Shown here in pieces: positions 24,442 through 31,682 of a DNA stretch of 48,202 bases. The notes under the pieces are model-generated. The model was given only the letters and a program-made list of their open reading frames with translations. It made no database searches and had not been told where the DNA came from. Source of the DNA: Anaeromyxobacter_A sp035538735 (lineage in GTDB: Bacteria; Myxococcota; Myxococcia; Myxococcales; Anaeromyxobacteraceae); NCBI GenBank assembly GCA_035538735.1, contig DATLJU010000106.1, positions 1 through 48,202 on the forward strand, given 5' to 3'. Position 1 is the first letter of the stretch, and every line of letters begins with the position of its first letter. The position numbers and the translations under genes were made by a program.

Positions 24442-24472
24442 CTGTTCGGCGGGAGCGAGCACCTCCGGGCAC

Positions 24473-24478
24473 AAGCTA
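24473..24478 (-). promoter_or_regulatory. Possible -10 element for the glycosyltransferase operon
   Basis: TAGCTT on the minus strand, 31 nt before the ATG at 24441. The -35 region is poor, so confidence is low. Confidence 0.25.
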
Positions 24479-24568
24479 GGTCGGGTGTACCCGTGGTGGC
24501 GCGTCCTTCGCGAGGCGCGGATTGGCCAGGCGCTTGGTCGATGGGGCGGCGAGCGGGCACTCTCCAGC

Positions 24569-24597
24569 TTGACGGGCCAGCGCGCGCTTGGTTCCAT
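24569..24597 (+). promoter_or_regulatory. Predicted promoter of the trpB2-ABC transporter unit
   Basis: TTGACG (24569-24574), 17-bp spacer, TTCCAT (24592-24597). The leader would be about 20 nt, with GAGGAG before the ATG at 24624. Confidence 0.5.
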
Positions 24598-24623
24598 CGC
24601 GGCTCCCTGACTGCGAGGAGCGG

Positions 24624-25979
24624 ATGGACACCAAAGTGCTGCTCGGCGAGAAGCAGATCCCCACCCACTGGTACAACGTCATCCCGGACCTGCCGGGATC
24701 GCTCGCGCCGGTGCTCCACCCGGTCACGCTGAAGCCGGTCACGCCGCAGGATCTCGCGCCGCTCTTCCCCCAGCCGCTCGTCGAGCAGGAGGTCTCGACC
24801 GAACGGTGGGTCCCCATCCCGGAGCCGGTGCGCGAGATCTACCGGCTGTGGCGGCCGACGCCGCTCTTCCGCGCGCGGCGCCTGGAGCAGGCGCTGGGGA
24901 CGCCGGCCCGCATCTACTACAAGTACGAGGGCGTCTCGCCGGCCGGCTCGCACAAGCCGAACTCGGCCGTGCCGCAGGCCTACTACAACAAGCTGGCCGG
25001 GATTCGCCGCCTCGCCACCGAGACCGGCGCTGGCCAGTGGGGCAGCTCGCTCGCGCTCGCCTGCCGCCTGTTCGGGCTCGAGTGCACCGTCTACATGGTG
25101 AAGGTCTCGTTCGAGCAGAAGCCGTACCGCAAGAGCATGATGCAGCTGTGGGGCGCGAACGTGTTCGCCTCGCCGTCGCGGGAGACGAACGCCGGCCGCG
25201 CCGCGCTCGCCGCCGATCCGGCGAGCCCGGGCTCCCTCGGGCTCGCGATCTCGGAGGCGGTGGAGGACGCCGCCACGCACGACGACACGCACTACGCCCT
25301 CGGCTCGGTGCTGAACCACGTCATCCTCCATCAGACGGTGGTGGGGCTCGAGGCGAAGGAGCAGCTGCGGGCGACGGGCGACTATCCGGACGTCGTGATC
25401 GCATCCCACGGCGGCGGCTCAAACTTCGCGGGGCTCACCTTCCCGTTCCTGGCGGACCGCGCCGCCGGCAAGCGCGTGCGCCTCGTCGCCTGCGAACCGG
25501 CGAGCTGCCCCACGCTGACGAAAGGCGTCTACGCCTTCGACTACGGCGACACCGCGAAGATGGCGCCCGTCGTGAAGATGTACACGCTCGGTCACGACTT
25601 CATGCCGCCCGGCATCCACGCCGGCGGGCTGCGCTACCACGGCGCGTCGCCGCTCGTCTCGCAGCTCCTCGCGGCGGGACAGATCGAGGCGCGCGCGTTC
25701 ATGCAGACCCCTTGCTTCGAGGCGGCGGTCACCTTCGCCCGCACCGAGGGCATCGTGCCGGCGCCGGAGTCGTCGCACGCCATCCGCGGCGCCCTCGAGG
25801 AGGCCCAGCGCGCGAAGGAGGAGGGGCGAGAGCGCGTCATCCTCTTCGGGCTCTCCGGCCACGGCCAGCTCGACATGACCGCCTACGACGCCTACCTCTC
25901 CGGCCGGCTCGAGGACTTCGCGTACCCGGAGGAGAACATCCGCGCCTCCCTGGCGCGGCTCCCGAAGGTCGACTTCTGA
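24624..25979 (+). CDS. trpB2: TrpB2-type tryptophan synthase beta chain
   Basis: This 451-residue PLP enzyme joins indole and serine to tryptophan. It is of the longer TrpB2 class: the N-terminal IPTHWYNVIPDLPG and LAPLFPQPLVEQEVS segments are diagnostic. The PLP lysine is Lys111 in GSHKPNSA. It also has ETGAGQWGSSLA, a glycine-rich phosphate site SHGGGSNFAG and the C-terminal LFGLSGHG. There is no trpA partner in the window. TrpB2 enzymes often act independently of TrpA, salvaging free indole. A good GAGGAG ribosome site precedes the ATG. The ABC importer genes follow after 44 bp. Confidence 0.93.
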   Translation: MDTKVLLGEKQIPTHWYNVIPDLPGSLAPVLHPVTLKPVTPQDLAPLFPQPLVEQEVSTERWVPIPEPVREIYRLWRPTPLFRARRLEQALGTPARIYYKYEGVSPAGSHKPNSAVPQAYYNKLAGIRRLATETGAGQWGSSLALACRLFGLECTVYMVKVSFEQKPYRKSMMQLWGANVFASPSRETNAGRAALAADPASPGSLGLAISEAVEDAATHDDTHYALGSVLNHVILHQTVVGLEAKEQLRATGDYPDVVIASHGGGSNFAGLTFPFLADRAAGKRVRLVACEPASCPTLTKGVYAFDYGDTAKMAPVVKMYTLGHDFMPPGIHAGGLRYHGASPLVSQLLAAGQIEARAFMQTPCFEAAVTFARTEGIVPAPESSHAIRGALEEAQRAKEEGRERVILFGLSGHGQLDMTAYDAYLSGRLEDFAYPEENIRASLARLPKVDF

Positions 25980-25992
25980 GCGGCGTGGAACG

Positions 25993-26006
25993 AGCCCCCG
26001 CCCTAC
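25993..26006 (-). repeat. Half copy of the GC palindrome family
   Basis: On the minus strand this 14-bp stretch reads GTAGGGCGGGGGCT, identical to the first half of the elements at 7978-8003 and 44638-44663, but without the second arm. It lies between trpB2 and the substrate-binding protein gene. Confidence 0.6.
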
Positions 26007-26023
26007 CCCCTGAGAGAACGGCC

Positions 26024-26992
26024 ATGATGCGTCTCGGCTCGCTGGTCGCCCTCGCCGCCCTCGCGGTGGCTCGCCCCGCCGCGGCGGAGGACGTGATCCG
26101 GCTCGGCAACCTCAAGTTCGCCCACTACGGCGCGGTCTCGTACATGAAGCAGCTGGGCCCGAAGTACGGGCTCCGCATCGAGGAGCGCGTCTTCCCGAAG
26201 GGACTCGACATCATCCCGGCCATCGTGGCGGGCGAGATCGACGTCGCGGCCAGCGCCGCCGACGCGGCGATCGCCGGGCGGGCCGCCGGCGCACCGGTCT
26301 ACGCCGTGGCCGGGTTCGCGAAGGGCGGCGTCCGCATCGTCGGCCGCAAGGACCTCGGGATCACCCGCGTCGCCCAGCTCGCGGGCAAGAAGGTGGGGGT
26401 CCCGCGCGGCGGCGCGCAGGAGCTGGCGCTCTTCGCCGAGCTCGCCAAGGCCGGGCTCACCTGGAGCGATCACCCGGGGAAGGACGTCCTCATCGTCTAC
26501 CTCGCCTACGCCGACCTCAACCAGGCGCTGCTCCAGAAGCAGATCGACGCGATGTGCCAGTCGGAGCCGCAGTCGACGCAGGCGCTCTCGAAGGGCATCG
26601 GCACCGAGATCGTCAAGCCCTACGACACGCCGATGGGAGAGCCGGTGCGCGTCATGGTGATGACCGAGAAGCTGTACCGGGAGAAGCCGGACGTCGCGCT
26701 GCGGGTCATGAAGTGCTTCGTCGAGGCGACGAAGGCGTTCCTCGACGACCCGGCCCTCGCCGAGAGGTACGTGCGCGAGCAGCTCTTCAAGGGGCAGATC
26801 ACTCCGCGAGAGTACGAGGACGCCATGTCGAACGCGGCCTTCACGTACGCCGTCACGGTCGACCACATCCAGGTCACGACCGACCTCATGGTGAAGTACG
26901 GCGTCGGCAAGCTGCAGCGCCCGCCCCGCGCCGCGGACTGGGTGAAGCTGGATCTGCTGCAGAAGGCCAAGGGCGAGCTCGGGATCCGGTAG
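26024..26992 (+). CDS. ABC transporter substrate-binding protein (NMT1/SsuA-like)
   Basis: This 322-residue periplasmic protein has a signal peptide (cleavage after RPAAA, about residue 21). It has the NMT1/SsuA/TauA fold pattern: VIRLGNLKFAHYGAV, IIPAIVAGEIDVAASAADAAI and the lobe-closing LAGKKVGVPRGG. It feeds the permease and ATPase genes that follow directly (TAG then ATG). Relatives carry sulfonates, nitrate, thiamine precursors or aromatic acids; sequence alone does not show the substrate. Proximity to TrpB2 might hint at an aromatic compound, but this is weak. Confidence 0.85.
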   Translation: MMRLGSLVALAALAVARPAAAEDVIRLGNLKFAHYGAVSYMKQLGPKYGLRIEERVFPKGLDIIPAIVAGEIDVAASAADAAIAGRAAGAPVYAVAGFAKGGVRIVGRKDLGITRVAQLAGKKVGVPRGGAQELALFAELAKAGLTWSDHPGKDVLIVYLAYADLNQALLQKQIDAMCQSEPQSTQALSKGIGTEIVKPYDTPMGEPVRVMVMTEKLYREKPDVALRVMKCFVEATKAFLDDPALAERYVREQLFKGQITPREYEDAMSNAAFTYAVTVDHIQVTTDLMVKYGVGKLQRPPRAADWVKLDLLQKAKGELGIR

Positions 26993-27811
26993 ATGGGCGA
27001 CCGCCTCTGCGCGCTCTGCAAGTCGATCGCGGTCCCGGCGCTCGTCCTCGCCTCGTGGGAGGCGCTCTCCCGGGCCGGCGTCTTCTCGCCGGCCATCCTT
27101 CCGGCGCCCTCCGCCGTCGTCGTGAGGTGGTGGCATTACCTGCTGCCGACCGAGCCCTTCGACCCGGCGCAGGGGAGCCGCCTCGGCTGGCTCGTCTCCG
27201 GCGAGCTGCCGCAGGACGCGCTGGGGAGCCTCTCCCGCGTGGTGGTCGGGTTCCTCATCGGCGGCGGGGTGGCGCTGCCGCTCGGGCTCGTCATGGGGCG
27301 GCGACCGCTCGTGCACGACCTGCTCTCACCGGCGCTCGAGATCGTCCGGCCGATCCCGCCCATCGCCTTCATCCCGCTCTCGATCCTGTGGTTCGGGCTC
27401 GGGAACCCGCCGGCCCTGTTCCTCATCGCGCTCGGCGCGTTCTTCCCCGTGCTCGTCAACACGATCGCGGGGGTGCGCAACGTGGACGCCATCTACGTGC
27501 GCGCCGCGCAGAACCTGGGCGCGACCGAGGGCGTGCTCTTCCGGCGCGTCATCCTCCCCGCCGCCATGCCGTACATCCTCACCGGCGTGCGGGTCGGGAT
27601 CGGGGTCGCCTTCATCGTCGTGATCGTGGCGGAGATGACCGCCGTGAACATGGGGCTCGGCTACCGGATCCTCGAGGCGCGCGAGTTCATGTGGTCGGAC
27701 AAGATCATGGCGGGGATGATCACGATCGGACTCTGCGGGCTCGGCATCGACCTCTTCATGAACAGGCTCAACCGGTGGCTGCTGCGCTGGCGCCGCGGCC
27801 TGGAGGGCTGA
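26993..27811 (+). CDS. ABC transporter permease (SsuC/TauC family)
   Basis: This 272-residue integral membrane protein has about six helices. It contains the cytoplasmic EAA loop that docks to the ATPase (RAAQNLGATEGVLFRRVILPAAMPYILTG, about 170-200), typical of the nitrate/sulfonate/taurine importer group. Its ATG directly follows the substrate-binding protein stop, and the ATPase ATG follows its stop by 2 bp. These three form a complete type I importer. Confidence 0.9.
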   Translation: MGDRLCALCKSIAVPALVLASWEALSRAGVFSPAILPAPSAVVVRWWHYLLPTEPFDPAQGSRLGWLVSGELPQDALGSLSRVVVGFLIGGGVALPLGLVMGRRPLVHDLLSPALEIVRPIPPIAFIPLSILWFGLGNPPALFLIALGAFFPVLVNTIAGVRNVDAIYVRAAQNLGATEGVLFRRVILPAAMPYILTGVRVGIGVAFIVVIVAEMTAVNMGLGYRILEAREFMWSDKIMAGMITIGLCGLGIDLFMNRLNRWLLRWRRGLEG

Positions 27812-27813
27812 AG

Positions 27814-28611
27814 ATGGCGCCGGAGCCGGCGGTCCGCATGGAGGGCGTCCGCAAGACGTTCCGCAGCGGCGGGCGCGAGGTGGTCGCGCTCGACGGCATC
27901 GATCTCGCCGTCGCGCCGGGCGAGCTCGTGTGCCTGCTCGGCCCCTCCGGCTGCGGGAAGTCCACCCTCCTCAACGCGATCGCCGGGTTCGCGCCGCCCA
28001 CCGCCGGGACGCTCGCAGCCAACGGGCGCGAGGTCGTGGGGCCGGGCCCGGACCGCGCCATGGTGTTCCAGGAGTACGCGCTCTTCCCGTGGATGACGGT
28101 GGAGGCGAACGTCGCCTTCGGTCTCGAGCTCAAGGGCGAGCCGCGCGCCGCCATCGCCGGGCGCGTGGAGGCCCTGCTGCGGCAGCTCGGCCTGTGGGAG
28201 TTCCGCGACCGCTTCCCCAAGGACCTCTCCGGCGGCATGCGCCAGCGCGTCGCCATCGCGCGCGTGCTCGCCATCGATCCGCCCATGCTGCTCATGGACG
28301 AGCCGTTCGGCGCGCTCGACGCCCTCACCCGCCGCAACCTCCAGGATGAGCTCCTCCGGATCTGGTCGTCGTTGCAGAAGACCATCGTGTTCGTGACGCA
28401 CGGGATCGAGGAGGCGATCTACCTGGCCGACCGGGTGGTGGTGATGACGTACCGGCCCGGGCGCGTGAAGCGCGTCGTGCCCGTCGCGCTCCCGCGCCCG
28501 CGCGACACCGCCAGCCCGGAGTTCAACATTCTGAAGCGCGAGGTGACGGAGCTCGTCATGGAGGAGCAGGCGCGCCACGAGCAGGCGGAGCGCGGCGGCG
28601 CGACCGAATGA
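27814..28611 (+). CDS. ABC transporter ATP-binding protein (SsuB/TauB family)
   Basis: This 265-residue ATPase has Walker A GPSGCGKST (about 46-54), the Q-loop in MVFQEYALFPWM, signature LSGGMRQRVAIARVLA, Walker B LLMDEPFGALD and the H-loop VTHGIEEAIYLADR. The pattern YALFPW and the C-terminal short tail match the nitrate/sulfonate importer ATPases. It energises the preceding permease. The next gene begins 9 bp after its stop. Confidence 0.94.
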   Translation: MAPEPAVRMEGVRKTFRSGGREVVALDGIDLAVAPGELVCLLGPSGCGKSTLLNAIAGFAPPTAGTLAANGREVVGPGPDRAMVFQEYALFPWMTVEANVAFGLELKGEPRAAIAGRVEALLRQLGLWEFRDRFPKDLSGGMRQRVAIARVLAIDPPMLLMDEPFGALDALTRRNLQDELLRIWSSLQKTIVFVTHGIEEAIYLADRVVVMTYRPGRVKRVVPVALPRPRDTASPEFNILKREVTELVMEEQARHEQAERGGATE

Positions 28612-28619
28612 GGAGACCC

Positions 28620-29042
28620 ATGCTGCGTCCGGGCACCCGCGCCGAGAAGGAGCTGCTCCTCACCCGCGAGGACGTGGTCCGCCTGGCGACCGAGCTCGGC
28701 GACCCGAACCCGCTCCACCACGACGAGCAGGTCGCCGCGGCGAGCCGCTACGGCGGCCTCATCGCCTGCGGCGGCCACCTCATCGGGCTGCTCACGGGCG
28801 CGTGCGCCGCGTTCACCACGGCGTATTGCCCCGGGGTCGGGCTGGGCTTCTCCTATGAGCTGCGCCGCGCGGCTCGCGCCGGGACGACGCTCCGCCTCCG
28901 CTGGGAGGTGACCTCGGTCGAGCGCTCGGAGAAGCTGGGCGGCGAGATCGTCACGCTGGAGGGCGCGATCGAGGACGCGAGCGATGGCACGCTCCTCGTG
29001 AAGGGCACCGGCCGGGTGCTCGCACGTGATGATCTGGGGTGA
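28620..29042 (+). CDS. MaoC-like (hot-dog fold) dehydratase
   Basis: This 140-residue single hot-dog domain has the hydratase motif LATELGDPNPLHHDEQVAAASRYGG, with Asp and His in the D-x-N-P-x-H pattern of MaoC/FAS1 hydratases. It continues IACGGHLIGLLTG. It likely hydrates or dehydrates an acyl-CoA or acyl-ACP. I chose the ATG at 28620 because GGAG lies 5 nt before it; an ATG at 28608 overlapping the ATPase stop (ATGA) is possible. It appears to be co-transcribed with the importer, but the functional link is unknown. Confidence 0.82.
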   Translation: MLRPGTRAEKELLLTREDVVRLATELGDPNPLHHDEQVAAASRYGGLIACGGHLIGLLTGACAAFTTAYCPGVGLGFSYELRRAARAGTTLRLRWEVTSVERSEKLGGEIVTLEGAIEDASDGTLLVKGTGRVLARDDLG

Positions 29043-29051
29043 CCGGTCCGC

Positions 29052-29462
29052 TCACTGGAACAGGATGGGCTGCCGGGTCTCGACCGCGAGCCGGCACAGC
29101 TCGGCGAGGCCGTCGAAGAGCGACACCCCATCCACGTCGAAGAAGCATTCGGCGAGCGAGGCGGGCGCGAGACCGCGCTCCGCCGCGAGCTCCGCCTGCC
29201 AGCTCGACGGTGCAAAAGGCCGGGGCGGCTCCCGCCGCAGCGCCTCGCGCAGGTGGTCGAGCTCGCCGGCGAGCCGAGCCGCGTCCCGTGGGCTCCAGCG
29301 GGTGGTCGGGGTCACGTGCTCGCGCAGCGTCCCGTACCGGCGAAAGACGCGGCCGTCGCGGGCGCGCGCCTCGCCCCGGAAGCGCTCCCAGTCGTCGTAG
29401 CTGCCGACGTCGATCCCGAAGAGCTCCTCGTCACCCCGGAAGACGCAAAGATAGAGCCCCAT
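29052..29462 (-). CDS. Imm70-like immunity protein
   Basis: This 136-residue protein begins MGLYLCVFRGDEELFGIDVG and ends with PILFQ. This opening, the internal DDWERFRGEARA and WSPRDAARLAGELDHLREAL segments, the C-terminal FFDVDGVSLFDGLAELCRLA and the LFQ end fit my memory of the Imm70 family of polymorphic-toxin immunity proteins. It overlaps the upstream 80-residue ORF by an ATGA stop/start. It is convergent with the MaoC-like gene (gap 9 bp). The family assignment is from memory and should be treated as probable. Confidence 0.6.
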   Translation of the reverse strand: MGLYLCVFRGDEELFGIDVGSYDDWERFRGEARARDGRVFRRYGTLREHVTPTTRWSPRDAARLAGELDHLREALRREPPRPFAPSSWQAELAAERGLAPASLAECFFDVDGVSLFDGLAELCRLAVETRQPILFQ

Positions 29463-29704
29463 CAGCGCTTCTCCACGCGGATGACATCGGGGTGGTTCGC
29501 CATGAACAGGGAGAGCGTACTGGCGGGGCGGAAGCCGCGCGGCACGAGCAGGACGAGCTTCTTGCCCTGCGCCTCCGCGCGATCCGCGAGCGCCCGGATC
29601 TGGCGCGTCGCGTGGAGCGAGGCGGCGTACTTCACGAGCACGATGGCATCGGGCGTCTCGGCGTCGGGGCGGCTCCTGCGGGCGCCGTCGGCGGAAGGGA
29701 TCAT
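29462..29704 (-). CDS. Small protein resembling the C-terminal half of a restriction-endonuclease-fold toxin
   Basis: The 80-residue product starts MIPSADGARRSRPDAETPDA and continues IVLVKYAASLHATRQIRALAD, then AEAQGKKLVLLVPRGFRP. The order D-x5-V-K...TRQIR..AD.A...G.....L.V resembles the second half of Tox-REase domains, where the motif is D-x-x-x-x-E-V-K; here the catalytic Glu position is Leu. It is coupled to the Imm70-like gene. It could be a truncated, inactivated toxin tail or a small partner protein. A TACACT -10-like element lies 7 nt before its ATG. Confidence 0.5.
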   Translation of the reverse strand: MIPSADGARRSRPDAETPDAIVLVKYAASLHATRQIRALADRAEAQGKKLVLLVPRGFRPASTLSLFMANHPDVIRVEKR

Positions 29705-29711
29705 GCGCGCG

Positions 29712-29717
29712 AGTGTA
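29712..29717 (-). promoter_or_regulatory. Predicted -10 element for the toxin-tail/Imm70 pair
   Basis: TACACT on the minus strand ends 7 nt before the ATG at 29704, giving a near-leaderless transcript. No clear -35 is seen. Confidence 0.4.
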
Positions 29718-29872
29718 GCCTGGACACCGCCCCTCGGACGGCGCGTTCGTCCGATGCATCGCTCGCCCCGCCCGGCGGCGGGGCGAGGGTGACGAAACGC
29801 GTGGCACAGCGTGTGATTTACCCTCCCGCAGCCTCCGGGGGGGGCGGAGCCCCCACTCAGAAGTCGGCGAAG

Positions 29873-29914
29873 CCGGCGGCCGCTCGCGTCAGCGAGCGAA
29901 GGCGCCGCCGCCGG
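29873..29914. repeat. GC-rich inverted repeat downstream of the SDR gene
   Basis: Inner stem CGCTCGC (29881-29887) / GCGAGCG (29892-29898) with loop GTCA. The outer stem is CCGGCGGC (29873-29880) / GCCGCCGG (29907-29914), with an 8-nt bulge. It lies 22 bp beyond the SDR stop on the minus strand and may help end that transcript, although no T-run follows. The rest of 29705-29936 is gene-free. Confidence 0.5.
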
Positions 29915-29936
29915 GGCCGGACGGCGCGGCTCGACG

Positions 29937-30764
29937 TCACCCCTCGTCCACGAAGAGGTCCCGCATGAGCGGCTCGCCCTGCTTCACCGCGTAGCGGTCG
30001 AAGTCCTGCACCCCCTCCGCGCGCAGCACGTCCTCGTCGATGAAGAAGTTCCCGGTGCTCTGCCGCGACGGGCGCGTCACGATCGCGTAGGCGGCGTCGG
30101 CCACGATGTCGGCGGTCCGCCCGTGCTTGGCGGTCTCGTCGCCGCCGAGCAGGTTGAGCGCGGCGGTGGCGATGACGGTGCGAGGCCAGAGCGCGTTCAC
30201 GGCCACGCCGCGCTCCCGCAGCTCCTCGGCCATCCCCAGCACGCACATGCTCATCCCGTACTTCGCCATCGTGTACGCGACGTGCGGCGCGAACCAGCGG
30301 GGCCGCAAGGAGAGCGGCGGGGAGAGCACGAGGACGTGGGGGTTCTCAGCCTTCAGGAGGTGCGGCAGGCAGGTCTGGGTGCACAGGAACGTCCCGCGCG
30401 CGTTCACGCCGTGCATGAGGTCGAACCGCTTCATGGGCGTGCCGGCGGTGTCGGCGAGGAAGATGGCGCTCGCGTTGTTGACGAGCACGTCGATGCCGCC
30501 GAAGCGCTCCACCGCCAGCTTCACCGCGCCCTGCACCTCCTCCTCGGAGCGGATGTCGCACGGCACCGCCAGCGCCTTGCCGCCCGCCTTCTCGATCTCC
30601 TCCGCCGCCGAGTAGATGGTCCCCGGCAGCTTCGGGTTCGGCACCTTCGACTTGGCCGCGATGACGACGTTCGCTCCGTCCCGCGCCACGCGCAGGCCGA
30701 TCGCCTTCCCGATCCCGCGGCTCGCACCGGTGATGAAGACCGTCTTTCCCTTCAGGGTGGGCAT
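29937..30764 (-). CDS. Short-chain dehydrogenase/reductase (HSDL2-like)
   Basis: This 275-residue SDR has the cofactor motif TGASRGIGKAIG (about 10-21), with Lys/Asn residues after the second strand (AAKSKVPNPKLPGTIY) as in hydroxysteroid dehydrogenase-like 2 proteins. The NNAS motif and the catalytic Tyr/Lys pair in AYTMAKYG are present. The active-site Ser probably lies in LVLSPPLSLRP. It reduces or oxidises an unidentified hydroxyl substrate with NAD(P). I chose the ATG at 30764; in-frame ATGs at 30776 and 30824 add residues without family character. It is transcribed alone, away from the dcw cluster. Confidence 0.87.
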   Translation of the reverse strand: MPTLKGKTVFITGASRGIGKAIGLRVARDGANVVIAAKSKVPNPKLPGTIYSAAEEIEKAGGKALAVPCDIRSEEEVQGAVKLAVERFGGIDVLVNNASAIFLADTAGTPMKRFDLMHGVNARGTFLCTQTCLPHLLKAENPHVLVLSPPLSLRPRWFAPHVAYTMAKYGMSMCVLGMAEELRERGVAVNALWPRTVIATAALNLLGGDETAKHGRTADIVADAAYAIVTRPSRQSTGNFFIDEDVLRAEGVQDFDRYAVKQGEPLMRDLFVDEG

Positions 30765-30889
30765 GACGCGCAGCATCGCCGCCGCCCGCCACGGCGCCAA
30801 CCCCGACGCGCGGCGTGGCCCCAAGCGAGCCAGTGGCGCGCGTCAGAGAAGGTAAGCCCATAGGGCGCGCGCCACACGGGTGGGGGTTC

Positions 30890-31082
30890 GGGGGAGCGGG
30901 GCACCCATCGGCGCGCTACGGGCGATCGCGCGCCGATGGGTCGACTACGCCTCCCCCGGTAGGGCCCGCGGGGAGGGCCCGGGGCTTGCGGCTTTTCTGC
31001 AAGCCCCGGAGCCTTCCCCGCGAAGTGCCGCGGAGCAGACTGCTCGTGAAAGTAAAGGGCAGCAGTTCGGCGGAGCGGCACT
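30890..31082. ncRNA. Candidate structured RNA or three-hairpin element upstream of the dcw promoter
   Basis: Three nested inverted repeats occur in succession. Stem A: 30890-30896 with 30951-30957, enclosing a perfect 14-bp stem 30903-30916 / 30928-30941. Stem B: 8 bp (30967-30974 / 31015-31022) plus a perfect 11 bp (30979-30989 / 30999-31009), loop GGCTTTTCT. Stem C: 8 bp (31024-31031 / 31075-31082), inside which 31033-31037 / 31041-31045 and 31039-31044 / 31061-31066 are mutually exclusive pairings. No coding signal is present. I do not recognise an RNA family (not tmRNA, 6S, RNase P or SRP by their conserved cores). Strand is unknown. Confidence 0.35.
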
Positions 31083-31144
31083 GACGCACCTTTCCGTGCC
31101 TGAACGCCCTAGCAGATCCAACCCCGCGACATCCCTGGGATCCG

Positions 31145-31173
31145 TTGACAGGTGCATTCGAAGCCCGTAGATC
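31145..31173 (+). promoter_or_regulatory. Predicted sigma-70-type promoter of the dcw cluster
   Basis: A perfect TTGACA (31145-31150), 17-bp spacer and a weaker TAGATC (31168-31173). It lies just upstream of the MraZ-box array and 62 bp before the mraZ start, the arrangement known for the E. coli mra promoter. Confidence 0.65.
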
Positions 31174-31184
31174 GGTGGCGTCGA

Positions 31185-31224
31185 GTGGGAAACAGTGGCA
31201 AATAGCGGATCGAAGCGGCACAAC
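31185..31224 (+). promoter_or_regulatory. MraZ-type operator: four direct boxes with 10-bp period
   Basis: GTGGGAAACA, GTGGCAAATA, GCGGATCGAA and GCGGCACAAC start at 31185, 31195, 31205 and 31215. In E. coli MraZ binds TGGGN repeats separated by 5 nt, that is, a 10-bp period, between the promoter and mraZ. Here the core degrades from TGGGA through TGGCA to CGGAT and CGGCA, in the same place and period. Autorepression of the whole dcw operon is the likely role. Confidence 0.7.
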
Positions 31225-31234
31225 GGGCCAAGCA

Positions 31235-31672
31235 GTGTTCTACGGGACCTTCCACCACGCGATCGACGCCAAGGGGCGCACCAGCCTCCCGGCCAAGTTC
31301 CGCGAGGCGCTCGCCGCGGCCGGCGAGCCGAAGGTGTTCCTGATCCAGGCGCCCGGGATGAAGGCGCTGCGCGCGCTGCCCCACTCCGAGTGGAAGAAGC
31401 TCGAGGAGAAGGTGCTGCAGGCGAGCCCGTTCGACCTCAGGGCGCAGAAGAACATCCTGCGCTTCGTGTCGAGCGCGCAGGAGATCGACCTCGACGAGCA
31501 CGGGCGGGTGCTCGTCCCGGCGCCGCTCCGCGCCTACGCCGGGCTGCAGAAGGACGTGGTGTGGACGGGCATGGGGCGCGACGTGTGCCTCTGGGACAAG
31601 GCGCGGTTCGAGGAGCAGCAGGCGGAAGAGATGGCGGAAGGCGACGTCATCGACTTCTTCAAGGGCGTGTAG
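31235..31672 (+). CDS. mraZ: Transcriptional regulator MraZ
   Basis: This 145-residue DNA-binding protein is made of two SpoVT/AbrB-like repeats. It begins VFYGTFHHAIDAKGRTSLPAKFR, the standard MraZ N terminus (F-x-G-x-x-x-H-x-I-D-x-K-G-R-x-x-L-P). The second repeat, QEIDLDEHGRVLVPAPLR, follows about 70 residues later. I take the GTG at 31235, since upstream in-frame codons cover the operator and lack homology. The ribosome site is weak. It is the first gene of the dcw cluster and likely represses it through the box array just upstream. Confidence 0.93.
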   Translation: MFYGTFHHAIDAKGRTSLPAKFREALAAAGEPKVFLIQAPGMKALRALPHSEWKKLEEKVLQASPFDLRAQKNILRFVSSAQEIDLDEHGRVLVPAPLRAYAGLQKDVVWTGMGRDVCLWDKARFEEQQAEEMAEGDVIDFFKGV

Positions 31673-31682
31673 GGAGGCGGTC

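Noticed and set aside
30890..31082. Assignment of the hairpin array to tmRNA, 6S RNA, RNase P or SRP RNA
   Set aside because: The conserved cores (for example GGTTCGA-type arm, GAGGAAAGTCC, GGAAGGAAGCAGC) are not found; kept only as an unnamed candidate.
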